Positions 9,581-18,628 of a stretch of 64,000 nucleotides of DNA are shown here, one piece after another (position 1 is the stretch's first letter; each line of letters begins with the position of its first letter). A program made the position numbers and the translations under genes. Source of the DNA: Bacteroidota bacterium. Its GTDB lineage: Bacteria > Bacteroidota > Bacteroidia > Chitinophagales > Chitinophagaceae. The stretch lies in NCBI GenBank assembly GCA_028876495.1, contig JAGWRO010000062.1:141807-205806 (forward strand), read 5' to 3'. Under the pieces are notes generated by a model, which saw only the letters and a program-made list of their open reading frames with translations, did no database searches and was not told the DNA's origin.

Positions 9581-10819
9581 TCAGCTTGCATCCGCCATAA
9601 TAAACTGGTTAATAGCTTCTATGTAATGGCAACCTTTGTGATCGCTTCCTAACATCTTTACAGCTATGCTGTTAATAACGTTCTGGATTCTTTTTGTATC
9701 AGATTCTTTTTTAGATTCATTTAGTTTTGGATCGTTATTAAAAATTGTAAACTGATTGATCTTTTTCAATTTTGATTTAATAGATTTTAGTACCGGTATT
9801 TGTTTGCGCATTTCGTGCCATTGCATAAATTCCTGTATTTGAACAGCAATAATCTTTTTTGCTTTTGGTACTTCAGCAGCACGCTTTTTTAAATTGTCAT
9901 CTTTTAATTTCGAGATTTGATCTACATGAATCACTTTTATATTTGGCAAATCATTTACACCTGGTCCAACATTGCTTGGCATAGATAAATCTATAATGAT
10001 TTTTTTTCCTTTATTTACCAGGTTTGATTTTAAAACAACCGGTTCTATAGAGTTAGTAGCTACTATTATTATATCTGAAATAATTAATTGTGAAGCAAGA
10101 TGTTCGCTGGCAGCGTAATTAATATTTAATTCTGTGGAAAGATTGATTGCTTTATCAATTGATCGGTTGATGACAGTTATATTTTCAGGTTCGAAATTAC
10201 TGAGCAGATTTTTGCAGGTGTTGCGTCCGATTTTGCCGGCTCCTAAAACCAGGATTTTACTTTTGCCATTAAAGTTTGTTTTTTCTTTAATGTACCGCGC
10301 TGCAGAGAATGACACAGATACAGAACCACTGCTTAATTTGGTATAAGTTTTAATTTTTTTTGATGACTGAAAAACACTACTCACTAATCTTTCCAAAAAT
10401 GCCCCCATCAATTTATGATCCCTGGAAAAATTAACCGCTTGTTTTAACTGGCTTACGATTTCATAATCGCCCAGTATTTGAGAATCCAATCCGCAGCCTA
10501 CATCATATAAATGGCGTATGGCTTCCTTCCCTTTTTTTATGTAAGCCATTTGCAAAAGAAGTTCAAAATCGCCGCTGGCCTGGCTGTACAACAATTCTAT
10601 TAATGAAGAAGCCTCTTTAGCAAATCCATAAATCTCAGTCCTGTTGCATGTTGAGAGGACAAACATTTCTTCCACACCAAAAGAAGGCGCCAATTCTAAA
10701 ATTGATTCGTATTGTTTATAAGAGATGGAAAATTGTCCTCTTGTAGCAGCATCTGTATTTTTATAACTTATGCCTACCACAAAAAACTCTTCTGATGAAT
10801 ATGCTTTATTGGAGCTCAT
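9581..10819 (-). CDS. hemA: Glutamyl-tRNA reductase
   Basis: First step of the C5 pathway to tetrapyrroles: NADPH-dependent reduction of glutamyl-tRNA to glutamate-1-semialdehyde, in the cytoplasm. The catalytic Cys58 lies in LSTCNRTEIYGF. The family signature GLDSQILGDYEI is at about 110-121, with Asp in place of the commoner Glu after Gly. The NADPH-binding GAGKIG is at residues 193-198. A helical dimerisation domain completes the 412 aa, a usual length. No other haem gene is adjacent, so it stands alone here. Confidence 0.95.
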   Translation of the reverse strand: MSSNKAYSSEEFFVVGISYKNTDAATRGQFSISYKQYESILELAPSFGVEEMFVLSTCNRTEIYGFAKEASSLIELLYSQASGDFELLLQMAYIKKGKEAIRHLYDVGCGLDSQILGDYEIVSQLKQAVNFSRDHKLMGAFLERLVSSVFQSSKKIKTYTKLSSGSVSVSFSAARYIKEKTNFNGKSKILVLGAGKIGRNTCKNLLSNFEPENITVINRSIDKAINLSTELNINYAASEHLASQLIISDIIIVATNSIEPVVLKSNLVNKGKKIIIDLSMPSNVGPGVNDLPNIKVIHVDQISKLKDDNLKKRAAEVPKAKKIIAVQIQEFMQWHEMRKQIPVLKSIKSKLKKINQFTIFNNDPKLNESKKESDTKRIQNVINSIAVKMLGSDHKGCHYIEAINQFIMADAS

Positions 10820-10870
10820 TCTTTTTTTTTAAAATTATAAATGATAAAGGGAAGTAGAGAGGATTTTTTC

Positions 10871-10907
10871 GAAAAGACCTACCTTATATTTCCGGAAGGT
10901 CTTTTTC
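10871..10907 (-). terminator. Terminator hairpin for the globin-like lipoprotein gene
   Basis: GAAAAGACCT (10871-10880) pairs with AGGTCTTTTTC (10897-10907), and A/T-rich flanks extend the stem. It lies 21 bp past the stop of the leftward lipoprotein gene and upstream of hemA, so it probably ends that transcript before hemA begins. Confidence 0.6.
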
Positions 10908-10927
10908 GAAAAACTGAAAATTCAATT

Positions 10928-11491
10928 TTAATTCTGAACTATTTTGCTTCTTAATGATTCGACAATTTTACCTACACTAATTAAAGCGGGTGTTGAGGCC
11001 GGAACGCCTGCTTTGGCAGCTCCTGCGAACAGATCTTTTTCAAATGCATCCATATCACTGTTATCAGCTTTGTCATTCATGCGTGGGTTAGTGGCAGGGT
11101 TATGCGCAGTAACCATATCCAGTCCGGTATATACATAATCTTTTGCTCCTGTTCCCACAGCTACAAAATCAGTAAGGTTTTTGCTAAGTTCCTGGAAGCC
11201 GCTTAAGTTTCCATTTCCTACTTCTGATAACAATACGGTGAAATGCCCGTTGATAGCTGTGTCGCCGGCAATAACAAAAATAGTGCTGTCAATAATATTA
11301 CGGATCAGCAACCTTCCTTTCTCAATTTGTGTTCCCGAATTTGCAGGATCTGCCACCATTGCTGAACCGCCAAGGGAATCATATAAAGTAGGTTGCGCTG
11401 CTGGTGCTGGGGTGTCTTTTTTCTTACATGATTCAAAAATCAATGTCGAAAAGCATAGCGTGATGATAGAGACGATGATTAAATTTTTCAT
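10928..11491 (-). CDS. Globin-like (truncated haemoglobin group 1 type) lipoprotein
   Basis: A 187-aa lipoprotein (signal ending in FESC, Cys22, then three Lys). After a Pro/Ala-rich linker comes LYDSLGG (36-42), the hallmark opening of group-1 truncated haemoglobins. Further on, MVTAH places His130 where the proximal haem ligand is expected, followed by a segment matching the family's final helix (FEKDLFAGAAKAGVP). Cytoplasmic members bind haem and handle O2 or NO; this one is predicted to be membrane-anchored outside the cytoplasm. Between A-helix and F-helix the sequence diverges, so haem binding is an inference. The next small gene is upstream on the same strand. Confidence 0.62.
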   Translation of the reverse strand: MKNLIIVSIITLCFSTLIFESCKKKDTPAPAAQPTLYDSLGGSAMVADPANSGTQIEKGRLLIRNIIDSTIFVIAGDTAINGHFTVLLSEVGNGNLSGFQELSKNLTDFVAVGTGAKDYVYTGLDMVTAHNPATNPRMNDKADNSDMDAFEKDLFAGAAKAGVPASTPALISVGKIVESLRSKIVQN

Positions 11492-11537
11492 TTTTTTTTG
11501 TTTTAGAGATTTTAAGATAAATGTTTAAAAACTGTGT

Positions 11538-11966
11538 TTATAGATTGTGTTTAATAAATGATGAAATTTTTTGAGTAATACTTGGAGGCAATGCCGGGCA
11601 ACCATTTGCTATTTCTTCTTTTGTAGGAACATATCTTTTCGCATCGTAGTTAAAGGAAGTTTGAAAATTATATACGATATGATCTCCTGAAGCTTTTGCA
11701 GGATAAAAAGTAAATAGGGCTATTTGTGTTTTAGGATTTACCATTACGTGGTTAACTCCTTTTTGTTGATAAAGCCATGTTTTTATTTTATTGGCATCGT
11801 CCTGGTTTAAAGAATTTTTTATATCAATTCTTGCCATTACTATGGTGTGAGGATCGGGAGCTTTAGGCCTGGTAACCCAATAAATATGTATCGCTAAAAC
11901 AATGGTGAGAAAACCAAACACCATCATGATTCTTTTGAATAACTTTTTACTTTTTTCGTCTTTCAT
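11538..11966 (-). CDS. Small membrane-anchored protein with an HMA-like fold
   Basis: A 142-aa protein with one N-terminal membrane segment (about residues 12-30) and a short extracytoplasmic domain. The pattern of ARIDIKNSL, an alpha helix (DDANKIKTWLYQQKGV), NHVMVNPKTQIALFTFYP and a following helix resembles the beta-alpha-beta-beta-alpha-beta ferredoxin-like fold of heavy-metal-associated domains. It has no CxxC, so it would not bind metal in the usual way. It directly precedes the globin-like lipoprotein (46-bp gap), so the two may be cotranscribed. I do not recognise a named family. Confidence 0.5.
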   Translation of the reverse strand: MKDEKSKKLFKRIMMVFGFLTIVLAIHIYWVTRPKAPDPHTIVMARIDIKNSLNQDDANKIKTWLYQQKGVNHVMVNPKTQIALFTFYPAKASGDHIVYNFQTSFNYDAKRYVPTKEEIANGCPALPPSITQKISSFIKHNL

Positions 11967-12366
11967 AATAATAGTTTTTTGATTAAAATGCTTATTTTAT
12001 TGATTTCCTTTTTACAGTTACGAAAAATGATAAAGGATGGTTTGCAAATCCGAAAAATATTTTGGAATTGATAGTGGAGATGTATGTTAGAAAAACAAGG
12101 GTAATAAAGAAAACTTTCTTCAATTTATTTAAAAAGAATAATAACCATCATGCCAATCTGATCTTGCAGATTGAGGCAGTAAACGAATGAATAACACTGG
12201 TTTTTATTTTTGATTTCGATTCGCGAGGAGGCATATGTAAGAATTGCCTTTGTCGCAAACATAAAATATAAAAGGGAAAAAGTTAGGAAGTAAATATGTA
12301 ATCATTTTCTTAATATCCTAACGTTACAGAAGAGGTAAAGAGTAATTTGGTGCCAGTCTCGGTTAA
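11967..12366. other. Intergenic region with repeat copy D
   Basis: About 400 bp between two leftward genes. It contains repeat copy D at 12177-12231. The rest is AT-rich with no open frame I would defend. The promoter of the small membrane protein gene must lie near 11970-12060. Confidence 0.5.
12177..12231 (+). repeat. Dispersed intergenic repeat, copy D
   Basis: Reads GCAGTAAACGAATGAATAA, a short variable stretch, GGTTTTTATTTTTGATTTC and GATTCGCGAGG. It is the fullest copy together with A, and both end in GCGAGG. Confidence 0.7.
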
Positions 12367-13545
12367 TCACCATTCTCTCTCTATTTCTCCATTTAATATT
12401 TGCATAATGAAGAGGTGTTTGTTTTCATAATAATCAGGCTGTGGAGTTTTTCCAAAATAAACGGGACGGAAATTAAAATCATGGAAAGGAGCATACGTAG
12501 TGTCGTTTATGTTTTGCATAAAAAATCCCGGATGATTGATTAAAATAGAAGTAAAATTATAAGTGATACCAAAACCTTTTTCTACCATTTCACTTGGAGC
12601 TATGTTGTATAATTGAAGATATTTATCGTACAGGTATTTTCCGAAGGTGTTGTCTTTTGCAAGGTAATGCGGCGTGGTGAAGCGGATGGGGAAGCCCATA
12701 TAAGTATTATTGTACCAGCAGGCAAACCCATCCCAGTTGGGCATGCCGATCAAAGACACCTGGTTGATTAGCGCAATCGGGTAGCAGGCATCTGCCAGTT
12801 TCTTAGAAAAAGTCTGGTTAAGGCTGGCGCCAATAATCACGACGGGTTTGGTGGTATCGATCAGGTATCTTAACCCGTTTGAAGATATGGAACTGTCCAG
12901 CACAATCTCCTTAATATTTAGCAGTGGCTTTCCATCTACAAAATTGATCTCTTTAAAGTAGTTATCTATCCGGTTGTCATTTTTCTTATGAACAATGTAA
13001 ATATGATCGCCGCCATGTTTTTGCAAAATGTAGCTGAAGATGCCTTCGCAATGGGTTTTTAAAGTAGAATTGACGATCAGTAAATCAGGGTTTTGCCTGA
13101 TGCCGCCATCATTGGGATAGGTGGCAGAAATAAAAGGGATGTTTTTTTGAAAGGCAAACTTCGCCAGTTGGTCGTACTCAGGCTCTTTAACTGAGCCGAT
13201 AATCAGGTCGATGTTATCTAATTTTCCACTACTTATTAATGTGGTTACAGGTTGCGCAACAGATTTGGAATCATAAATAAAAGCTTCTACATGGTGGGCA
13301 TGAAGGTTTATTGTGTCGAGAGCCAACTCTGCTCCCTGAATAAAATCAGCACCACCAATGGTATATTTCGGAATTGAATTTTCTGACTTCAGGTGGTAAC
13401 CGGCAAACACAGAATCAAGGTAAAGCGGAGCAATAATGGCAACGCGGTACGTTTTATAAACAGGCGTGTATTTTATTTGTGCAAAAGAATTTTGGATGCC
13501 TCCAAATCCAACAAGAAAACTAAAAAATAAAATGTATTTCCTCAT
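12367..13545 (-). CDS. Periplasmic-binding-protein-like (type 1) protein
   Basis: A 392-aa exported protein of the receptor-family ligand-binding (type 1 periplasmic) fold. YRVAIIAPLYLDSVF opens the fold, and ADFIQGAELALDTINLHAHHVEAFIYDSKS, IDLIIGSVKEPEYDQLAKFA and IPFISATYPNDGG follow the usual strand-helix order. I place the start at 13545 because MRKYILFFSFLVGFGG begins a normal signal peptide; the frame continues 16 codons upstream and would overlap the guaA end. No ABC transporter subunits are nearby, so it may be a stand-alone sensor or cell-envelope protein rather than a transport component. Confidence 0.7.
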   Translation of the reverse strand: MRKYILFFSFLVGFGGIQNSFAQIKYTPVYKTYRVAIIAPLYLDSVFAGYHLKSENSIPKYTIGGADFIQGAELALDTINLHAHHVEAFIYDSKSVAQPVTTLISSGKLDNIDLIIGSVKEPEYDQLAKFAFQKNIPFISATYPNDGGIRQNPDLLIVNSTLKTHCEGIFSYILQKHGGDHIYIVHKKNDNRIDNYFKEINFVDGKPLLNIKEIVLDSSISSNGLRYLIDTTKPVVIIGASLNQTFSKKLADACYPIALINQVSLIGMPNWDGFACWYNNTYMGFPIRFTTPHYLAKDNTFGKYLYDKYLQLYNIAPSEMVEKGFGITYNFTSILINHPGFFMQNINDTTYAPFHDFNFRPVYFGKTPQPDYYENKHLFIMQILNGEIEREW

Positions 13546-13583
13546 AATTTTAAATTCATAACCGCCTTTTATTTTGCATCTCA

Positions 13584-15116
13584 TTATTCCCATTCAATGG
13601 TTGCCGGCGGTTTGCTGCTGATATCGTACACAACGCGGTTAATCCCTTTTATATTATTGATAATTTCGTTCGAAACATACGCAAGAAAATCGTAGGGGAG
13701 ATGTGCCCAATCGGCGGTCATACCATCTACTGAAGTTACGGCGCGCAGGGCTACTGTAAATTCGTACGTTCTCTCGTCACCCATTACACCTACGCTTTTT
13801 ACCGGCAATAAGATAGCACCTGCCTGCCAAACAGTTGCATACAGGTCAAATTTTTTCAAAGCATTAATAAAAACCGCATCTGCTTTTTGCAGTAATTGAA
13901 CTCTTTCTTCAGTCACTTCTCCCAGAATTCTTATTGCCAGGCCTGGTCCGGGAAATGGATGCCGCTGAAGCAATGAAGAAGGTATTCCCAATTCAGCACC
14001 GACCTTTCTCACTTCGTCTTTAAATAATAAACGAAGCGGTTCTATTAATTTTAATTTCATCCGCTCCGGAAGGCCGCCAACATTGTGGTGCGACTTGATA
14101 GTTACCGAAGGCCCGTGAACAGAAACCGATTCGATCACATCAGGATAAATGGTTCCCTGGCCGAGAAAATCGATGCCGGTGAGTTGGTGCGCTTCTTTAT
14201 CAAAAATTTCTATAAAGCTATTACCGATGGCTTTTCTTTTTTCTTCAGGATCTGTTTTACCCGCAAGCTTTGCATAAAAATGATCTTTTGCGTCTACGCC
14301 TCTAATATTCAAGCCGATGCTTTTGCACGATTCCAAAACCTGTTCAAATTCGTCTTTACGAAGCACGCCGTTATCAACAAAAATTCCATAAAGATTGGTG
14401 CCAATGGCTTTATGAATTAAAGTAGCTGCCACTGTAGAATCTACGCCGCCGCTTAAGGCCATAATTACTTTTTTATCGCCGATAATTTGTTTGATTTCAG
14501 CAACTGTATCGTTAATAAAATGTGCAGGAGTCCAATCCTGGTTGCATTTACAGATATTTACCAAAAAGTTTTTAATGACTTTTTTACCTTCAGCAGAATG
14601 ATATACTTCAGGGTGAAACTGTAAACCAAAAATGGGATTATTGGTTTGTTTACTGTAAAAAGCTGCAACAGGAATGTTGTGCGTAGAAGCGGTTATGGCA
14701 AAGCCTTCCGGAAGTTGTTTAATGGTATCACTATGGCTCATCCATACGTCAGAATCGTTTCTAACATCTTTCAGTAATTCATCCTCTTTTTGTATTTGCA
14801 GTTTCGATCTTCCATATTCGCGTTTATCACTTTTCTCTACAACGCCGCCATACATTTTTGCAACCAATTGAGCACCATAACAAATTCCGAGAACAGGAAC
14901 TTTCTCATTGATGCCTTTCACATCTATTATCAATGCGTTTTCATCATTGACAGAAAAAGGAGATCCGGAAAGAATCACTCCTTTAATTTCAGGAGAATAT
15001 TTGAAATCTTTGTTGTAAGGTATTATTTCGCAATAAACATTGGCTTCTCTTACAGACCTGGCGATCAACTGTGTGTATTGGGAGCCAAAATCAAGGATTA
15101 GAATTTTTTGGGTCAT
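13584..15116 (-). CDS. guaA: GMP synthase (glutamine-hydrolysing)
   Basis: Converts XMP to GMP using glutamine and ATP in the cytoplasm. The N-terminal class-I amidotransferase has Cys79 in GICYGAQ and His168/Glu170 in LQFHPE. The ATP-pyrophosphatase P-loop is SGGVDS at 222-227. The C-terminal dimerisation domain ends with the near-invariant [16 protein letters not shown]. The 510-aa length is normal. The periplasmic-binding-like gene follows 38 bp downstream on the same strand and may be cotranscribed, but there is no functional link I can name. Confidence 0.97.
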   Translation of the reverse strand: MTQKILILDFGSQYTQLIARSVREANVYCEIIPYNKDFKYSPEIKGVILSGSPFSVNDENALIIDVKGINEKVPVLGICYGAQLVAKMYGGVVEKSDKREYGRSKLQIQKEDELLKDVRNDSDVWMSHSDTIKQLPEGFAITASTHNIPVAAFYSKQTNNPIFGLQFHPEVYHSAEGKKVIKNFLVNICKCNQDWTPAHFINDTVAEIKQIIGDKKVIMALSGGVDSTVAATLIHKAIGTNLYGIFVDNGVLRKDEFEQVLESCKSIGLNIRGVDAKDHFYAKLAGKTDPEEKRKAIGNSFIEIFDKEAHQLTGIDFLGQGTIYPDVIESVSVHGPSVTIKSHHNVGGLPERMKLKLIEPLRLLFKDEVRKVGAELGIPSSLLQRHPFPGPGLAIRILGEVTEERVQLLQKADAVFINALKKFDLYATVWQAGAILLPVKSVGVMGDERTYEFTVALRAVTSVDGMTADWAHLPYDFLAYVSNEIINNIKGINRVVYDISSKPPATIEWE

Positions 15117-15314
15117 GCCTGCGAAGGTAAATAGTTTAATGTTTGCGAGTACAAGCCAAATTTATTTTAAAAATATATTTATCCTCATTATTACTTTATA
15201 AATAAAATACAAAAAGGGGCAGCAGCTACCGCTAATACAAAATAACAGGGTTTAAAAAAATAAATTTCGATAATTTTATATAATACTTTTCTACTACAGC
15301 TTAAATAATATGTT

Positions 15315-16019
15315 ATGAAATATTTGCTTCTGATTCTGGTTGCGTCCACTGTATTTATTTCCTGCGCATCAATTTCCGGAAATGGGAATGTGCGCGAAGA
15401 AAACAGGAGCATCTCTAATATTTCTGAAGTAAAAACTTCGGGTTCAATTGATGTCGAAATCCTTAGTGGTGATCATTATGCACTTACTGTTCAAAATGAT
15501 GAAAACCTACTTCCCTATGTGATTACTGAAATTGATAATGGCGTTTTAAATATCCATTATAAAGCTGGTTACTCCGTGATGAACGATCATGCAAAAGTAT
15601 TCGTTACAGCCCCTTCGATTGAAAAAATAGTTTCTTCAGGTTCTGCTGATATTACCAGCAAGGGAGAAATTAAAAATTCTGATCAGATAGAGATAGGAAC
15701 TTCAGGCTCAGGAGATATTAACGTTGAAGTGGATGCGCCTTCTATAATCGTTAGCGGTTCGGGATCGGGAAATGTTACCCTTTCTGGCATGACAAAAGAT
15801 TTCGATTGCAAAATGAGTGGCAGCGGCGATGTTAAATGCGCCAATTTAAAATCTGAGAATGCCGTGATCCATGTTTCAGGAAGTTCTGATGTACATGTTT
15901 TTGCCAGTGTAAGTTTAAAGGTGAGTGTAAGTGGCAGCGGCGATGTTTATTACGGAGGCAATCCCACTTCACCGGAAATACATATTGCAGGAAGCGGAAC
16001 CGTTCAGGCGGTGAAGTAG
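15315..16019 (+). CDS. Head-GIN-domain (DUF2807) lipoprotein
   Basis: A 234-aa lipoprotein with a signal ending in FISC (around residue 17). The mature part is a right-handed parallel beta-helix of the DUF2807 / putative autotransporter adhesin head-GIN type. Repeated short Gly-Ser turns, such as SGSGDINVEV, SGSGSGNVTLSG, MSGSGDVKCANL, VSGSSDVHV and VSGSGDVYYGG, step along the helix. Such proteins are common in Bacteroidota and their role is unknown; surface adhesion is only a family-name inference. Confidence 0.85.
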   Translation: MKYLLLILVASTVFISCASISGNGNVREENRSISNISEVKTSGSIDVEILSGDHYALTVQNDENLLPYVITEIDNGVLNIHYKAGYSVMNDHAKVFVTAPSIEKIVSSGSADITSKGEIKNSDQIEIGTSGSGDINVEVDAPSIIVSGSGSGNVTLSGMTKDFDCKMSGSGDVKCANLKSENAVIHVSGSSDVHVFASVSLKVSVSGSGDVYYGGNPTSPEIHIAGSGTVQAVK

Positions 16020-16121
16020 TGAATTACGAATTGGAAACTTACAACTTATAACTCTAAACTCTGAACTCTAAACTTTGAACTAACTATATTATCTTCGCAG
16101 CCGAAAATCAAGTTCTTAAAA

Positions 16122-17054
16122 ATGCTAAGCAGAAGAAATATCCGGGTAAAAGTGATGCAAACACTATACAGTGTTGAATCGATGAACAAAGAAACCCGTC
16201 CCGGAGAACCATTACAAATCCTCAAAAAGAACCTGGAAAACGCACAGCAACTTTTTACTTTCCTCGTTTATTATATGCTGGATGTGGCCCGTTTTTCAGA
16301 AAAAGACGCGTTACAAAAATCACAAAAATATCTTCCTACAGAAAATGATCTGAAGGTAAATACCAAGATTGCAGGCAATGAACTGCTATGGACGATTATG
16401 GAAAATTCTTCTTTTCAGCAATCGGTTGAAAAATTTAAAACTAAATATTTGGTAGATGATGAGTTGATCAGGAAAAGTTATTTAAAGTTGATCAATTTAC
16501 CGGAATATAAAGAATACATCAGCGAACCTTCGCGCGATAAAAAATCAGAAAAGAAAATCTTTGAAATTATTTTCTCTGAGATCATGATCGAAAATGAAGA
16601 TTTTCTGAGCGAGGTCGAAGAAAAGTTTATCCATTGGGACGATGATGCCGAAATGATGATCGTATTGATGGAAAAATTTTTACATAAGCCTGCGACGTTC
16701 AATTTTGAACAAATGGTAGGCGAAGAAAAAATGAAATTTGCTACAGATCTTTTGCAATCTGTAACAGACAAAGACGAATATTGTCTCGGGCTTATAAAGC
16801 CGAAATTAAAAAACTGGGATTCTGAAAGGATAGCATTGCTGGATATGATCCTGATAAAAATGGGTGTTTGCGAATTATTATATTTTGAAACCATTCCGAC
16901 GAAAGTTACGATCAACGAATATATCGATCTGGCAAAAGAATACAGCACCGAACAAAGCGGACATTTTGTGAATGGTATTTTAGACAACATTCATAAAGAA
17001 TTGCTGACTCAAAATAAAATCCATAAGACGAATTACAAAAACAGCACTTTATAA
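16122..17054 (+). CDS. nusB: Transcription antitermination protein NusB, long Bacteroidota form
   Basis: A 310-aa protein. The start MLSRRNIRVKVMQTLYS matches the NusB N-terminus, and the last ~110 residues (RIALLDMILIKMGVCELLYFE, TKVTINEYIDLAKEYS, HFVNGILDNI) are the classical RNA-binding NusB helical bundle. The extra ~150 middle residues are characteristic of Bacteroidota NusB. It acts in rRNA antitermination with NusE/S10. TATCTTCG, one base off the -7 consensus, lies about 30 bp upstream of the ATG. DUF1573, yajC and coaE follow on the same strand, a common Bacteroidota order. Confidence 0.93.
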   Translation: MLSRRNIRVKVMQTLYSVESMNKETRPGEPLQILKKNLENAQQLFTFLVYYMLDVARFSEKDALQKSQKYLPTENDLKVNTKIAGNELLWTIMENSSFQQSVEKFKTKYLVDDELIRKSYLKLINLPEYKEYISEPSRDKKSEKKIFEIIFSEIMIENEDFLSEVEEKFIHWDDDAEMMIVLMEKFLHKPATFNFEQMVGEEKMKFATDLLQSVTDKDEYCLGLIKPKLKNWDSERIALLDMILIKMGVCELLYFETIPTKVTINEYIDLAKEYSTEQSGHFVNGILDNIHKELLTQNKIHKTNYKNSTL

Positions 17055-17062
17055 TACCTTTG
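17055..17062 (+). promoter_or_regulatory. Bacteroidota -7 box upstream of the DUF1573 gene
   Basis: TACCTTTG is a perfect TAnnTTTG box beginning right after the nusB stop, 20 bp before the ATG at 17082. It suggests the DUF1573-yajC-coaE genes have their own promoter in addition to read-through from nusB. Confidence 0.5.
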
Positions 17063-17081
17063 CACTTTGAAAAAATATGAC

Positions 17082-17516
17082 ATGAAAAGATGGTTGCTTG
17101 CAATTTTGTTGGTTGGCTCATTGTATTCCTGCGACATCAGGCGTGTAAAAAATGGCCCTATGAGCCTTGCCCATATGGATGGTCATTTTTTTGATGATAC
17201 TACTTCTGTTGAAATAATCGATTCAACGTATGATTTTGGAAAGGTAACAGAAGGAACAAAAGTGGTTTACAATTATCGGTTTGTAAACACCGGTAAAAAG
17301 CCTTTGGTGATTGCTTCGGCCAGGGCCAGTTGCGGTTGTACCGTACCTGAAAAACCAGAGGAGCCTGTTAAACCTGGTGAAACAGGAACTTTAAAAGTGG
17401 TTTTTAATAGTGCTGACAGGCCGGGACCTACCTATAAAACCATTACCGTAGTTTCTAATGCTTACCCGGCTTTTCCGGTTTTGCAACTAAAGGGTGAAGT
17501 GGACGCAAAAAAGTAA
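17082..17516 (+). CDS. DUF1573 lipoprotein
   Basis: A 144-aa lipoprotein. I start at the ATG at 17082 (MKRWLLAILLVGSLYSC, lipobox Cys17) rather than the in-frame TTG at 17067, which would lie only 5 bp past the -7 box. The mature part is an Ig-like DUF1573 domain: STYDFGKVTEGTKVVYNYRFVN, SARASCGCTVPEKP with its conserved Cys-Gly-Cys, and PGETGTLKVVFNSADRPG. Function is unknown in the family. It sits between nusB and yajC, the usual Bacteroidota arrangement. Confidence 0.9.
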   Translation: MKRWLLAILLVGSLYSCDIRRVKNGPMSLAHMDGHFFDDTTSVEIIDSTYDFGKVTEGTKVVYNYRFVNTGKKPLVIASARASCGCTVPEKPEEPVKPGETGTLKVVFNSADRPGPTYKTITVVSNAYPAFPVLQLKGEVDAKK

Positions 17517-17575
17517 ATTTTTCTTGAATCAATAAATTTCTAATCACTGGTAACACAGTAAACAAAACAAAAAAC

Positions 17576-17917
17576 ATGAATTTAGCAATGGTATTTTTAA
17601 TGTTAGGGCAAGGTCAGGGCGGCGGAGGATTTCAATTTGTATTTTTAGGATTAATGATCCTTGTCTTCTGGTTATTTATGATAAGGCCACAGTCAAAAAA
17701 AGCAAAACAACAGAAAACATTTATGGCAAATTTGCAGAAGGGTGATAAAATCGTTACGATTGCCGGCATTCATGGCACCATCAACAAGATGAATGACGAT
17801 GGCACTTTCTTGCTTGAAATAAACCCCGGTTCTTATATCAAAATGGAAAAAAGCGCTGTAAGTATGGAAATGACTGCCAACTTGAATAAAGTGAGCACTC
17901 CCGCGCCGATAAAATAA
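17576..17917 (+). CDS. yajC: Preprotein translocase accessory subunit YajC
   Basis: A 113-aa inner-membrane protein associated with SecDF. One transmembrane helix covers about residues 20-40 (FVFLGLMILVFWLFMIRPQSKKAKQ), followed by the conserved cytoplasmic part FMANLQKGDKIVTIAGIHGTI. Length and motif are typical. It lies 59 bp after the DUF1573 gene and 73 bp before coaE on the same strand. Confidence 0.95.
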   Translation: MNLAMVFLMLGQGQGGGGFQFVFLGLMILVFWLFMIRPQSKKAKQQKTFMANLQKGDKIVTIAGIHGTINKMNDDGTFLLEINPGSYIKMEKSAVSMEMTANLNKVSTPAPIK

Positions 17918-17990
17918 AAATTGGAAGAATAGTAATTTAGATTGCCGGTTCAAAATTCAGCATTCAAAATTCCTAATTCAGAATTCCCTC

Positions 17991-18578
17991 ATGCTTCGAA
18001 TAGGACTCACAGGAGGAATTGGCAGTGGGAAAAGCACTGTTGCCCGCATATTTTCTGTGTTGGGCATTCCTGTGTACGATTCAGATACGGCTTCAAAAAG
18101 ATTAATGGCTGAAGATGAAATGTTGAAAGATAAGATCATTCAATCTTTCGGAAAAGAATCTTATACAAATGGCAGGTTAAACCGGAAGTACTTGTCTGAA
18201 CAGGTTTTTAGTGATCCTAAAAAAACAGATTTATTGAATTCAATCGTTCATCCGGCAACGATCAAAGATGCAGAAGAATGGATGAAAAAGCAAAATTCGC
18301 CCTACCTTATTAAGGAAGCGGCATTGATATTTGAAAGTGGCTCCAACCGGTTTTTGGATAAAGTTATTGGAGTAAGTTCACCACTTTCTTTGAGAATGGA
18401 ACGAACCATGAAAAGGAGCAATATAAGTGCTGAACAGGTAAAAGCGCGTATAAACCTGCAGATGGATGAAGAAGAAAAAATGGCTTTATGCGATTACATC
18501 ATCGTTAACGATGAACAACAAATGTTGATACCACAGGTGCTTTTATTGCACAAAAAGTTTTTATCTCTTACCAAATAA
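17991..18578 (+). CDS. coaE: Dephospho-CoA kinase
   Basis: Last step of coenzyme A synthesis: ATP-dependent phosphorylation of the 3'-OH of dephospho-CoA. The P-loop GLTGGIGSGKST is at residues 5-16, followed by YDSDTASKRLM and the LNSIVHPATI segment. The 195-aa length fits the family. It is the last gene of the nusB-DUF1573-yajC-coaE run and converges on the GH63-like gene with a 50-bp gap. Confidence 0.95.
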   Translation: MLRIGLTGGIGSGKSTVARIFSVLGIPVYDSDTASKRLMAEDEMLKDKIIQSFGKESYTNGRLNRKYLSEQVFSDPKKTDLLNSIVHPATIKDAEEWMKKQNSPYLIKEAALIFESGSNRFLDKVIGVSSPLSLRMERTMKRSNISAEQVKARINLQMDEEEKMALCDYIIVNDEQQMLIPQVLLLHKKFLSLTK

Positions 18579-18628
18579 AAAAATACCTTTTTTCTTTGTT
18601 TACTACGAAGTAATAGTTTGTTCTGTTC

